This document shows positions 19,054 to 19,633 of a stretch of 19,633 nucleotides of DNA, in pieces. A program made the position numbers and the translations under genes. Numbering within the stretch: the first letter of the stretch is position 1; every line of letters begins with the position of its first letter. The notes under the pieces are model-generated. The model was given only the letters and a program-made list of their open reading frames with translations, ran no database searches and was not told the origin of the DNA. The DNA comes from Dichomitus squalens LYAD-421 SS1 (Eukaryota; Basidiomycota; Agaricomycetes; Polyporales; Polyporaceae): NCBI RefSeq assembly GCF_000275845.1, contig NW_006766896.1, positions 491,143 through 510,775 on the forward strand, given 5' to 3'.

Positions 19054-19252
19054 GACCTCGGTGTCGCGGCGACTAGGCGCGTAGACTCGGGTCGACGTTC
19101 GGCGACGACCCCGTAGGCGAGCGGCGAGGGGCCGAAAGGGGGAAAGCGAGGGAAAGAGGGATAAACGCAACAAGAAACTCGACGGGGCAGAGCGGAGGCC
19201 GGCACAAAGGCACAAGACCTACGAAGCTAGTCTTCACGCAGAGAGCGACAGA

Positions 19253-19334
19253 CTAGTCCCAATGACCAAGTTATACATTAGCAATCAAAGAGAGATACAA
19301 CGCTATGGTCACTCACCTAGTCCCAATGACCAAG
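19253..19334 (-). other. 5' leader intron flanked by an 18-bp direct repeat
   Basis: On the minus strand CTTGGTCATTGGGACTAG occurs at 19334-19317 and again, identical, at 19270-19253. The first copy is followed by the donor GTGAGT; the second ends in the acceptor AG. The predicted intron is 19316-19253 (64 bp), with GCTAAT as a branch motif. The end of the upstream exon is thus duplicated at the intron's 3' end, between the gene D TATA box and its ATG. Confidence 0.65.
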
Positions 19335-19370
19335 AGGTCGAGATGGGGACTAGGGAGCGCCTAGGGGGGT

Positions 19371-19380
19371 CCTTATATAC
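19371..19380 (-). promoter_or_regulatory. TATA box of gene D
   Basis: The minus strand reads GTATATAAGG. Transcription would start near 19345, giving a leader of about 290 nt before splicing and no ATG before 19053. The last 250 bp of the window (19381-19633) show no other supported feature. Confidence 0.6.
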
Positions 19381-19633
19381 TAGAGGGGCTGCTTAGCAAC
19401 CAAGGACAAGGCGCGAGAGCGAGGCAGTGAAGATGACAAAGGGGGAACAAAGGGCGAGAAAGAAAAGGCAAGGGCATGGCGATCACGGGAACGTAGCATG
19501 CGGCTGTGGGAACGTATCTACAGTGTCCAAACTGGGATGAGCTAGGAAAGGAAACGGTCCGGAAATGGAAGGTGGGCGTCAAAGGGAAGGGAATGGGCGG
19601 CAAAAAGGGGCGTCTGTCCAACGTCCGTGACAA

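Noticed and set aside
7394..19633. KDZ or other transposase, reverse transcriptase, integrase
   Set aside because: No ORF on either strand shows the needed motifs, and I found no terminal inverted repeats. Any transposon link rests on outside knowledge of TET/JBP genes only.

Overview
The window reads as basidiomycete (Agaricomycete-type) nuclear DNA. Genes are broken by many 48-97 bp introns with GT..CTAAC/CTGAC..AG signals. There is a basidiomycete-style adenylation-thiolation-reductase enzyme and a fungal TET/JBP dioxygenase. I rebuilt exon chains by hand from splice signals, frame and family motifs. In the six multi-exon models, intron phases agree at every junction, and the five complete ones give an uninterrupted frame from ATG to stop.

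Left part (1-about 7.3 kb, moderate GC). A short block of duplicated hairpin sequences (about 230-400) lies against a truncated zinc-dependent alcohol dehydrogenase (556-971, minus). Upstream of that, on the same strand, is an apparently intact 16-exon adenylate-forming reductase of 1128 aa (1235-5441, minus). Together they look like the remnant of a small secondary-metabolite locus. From 5.4 to 7.4 kb I see only a weak ORF and a tRNA-like Pol III relic.

Right part (about 7.35-19.4 kb, strongly GC- and CpG-rich). A proline/arginine-rich coiled-coil protein (7394-8200, minus) diverges from a six-exon TET/JBP 5-methylcytosine dioxygenase of 529 aa (9091-10996, plus). Running tail-to-tail into the TET gene are four tightly packed minus-strand genes. 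In transcriptional order they are D (17230-19053, 607 aa), C (14768-17220, 642 aa), B (13039-14549, 440 aa) and A (11023-12981, 574 aa). A carries a Cys-rich zinc-finger-like region and a coiled coil. A and B share a module of about 90 residues, present twice in each protein. Every copy opens with a V/L-rich strand ending L/F-W-x-K, followed at once by a phase-0 intron. I know no name for this module.

Interpretation (inference): A-D plus the TET gene look like cargo of a large Agaricomycete mobile or expanded island. Fungal TET/JBP genes are known to expand with KDZ-type DNA transposons, but no transposase, reverse transcriptase or terminal inverted repeat is recognisable in this window. The CpG-rich state would fit protection from methylation-driven decay. 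The least explained and most interesting part is the A/B module family beside a DNA-demethylation enzyme.
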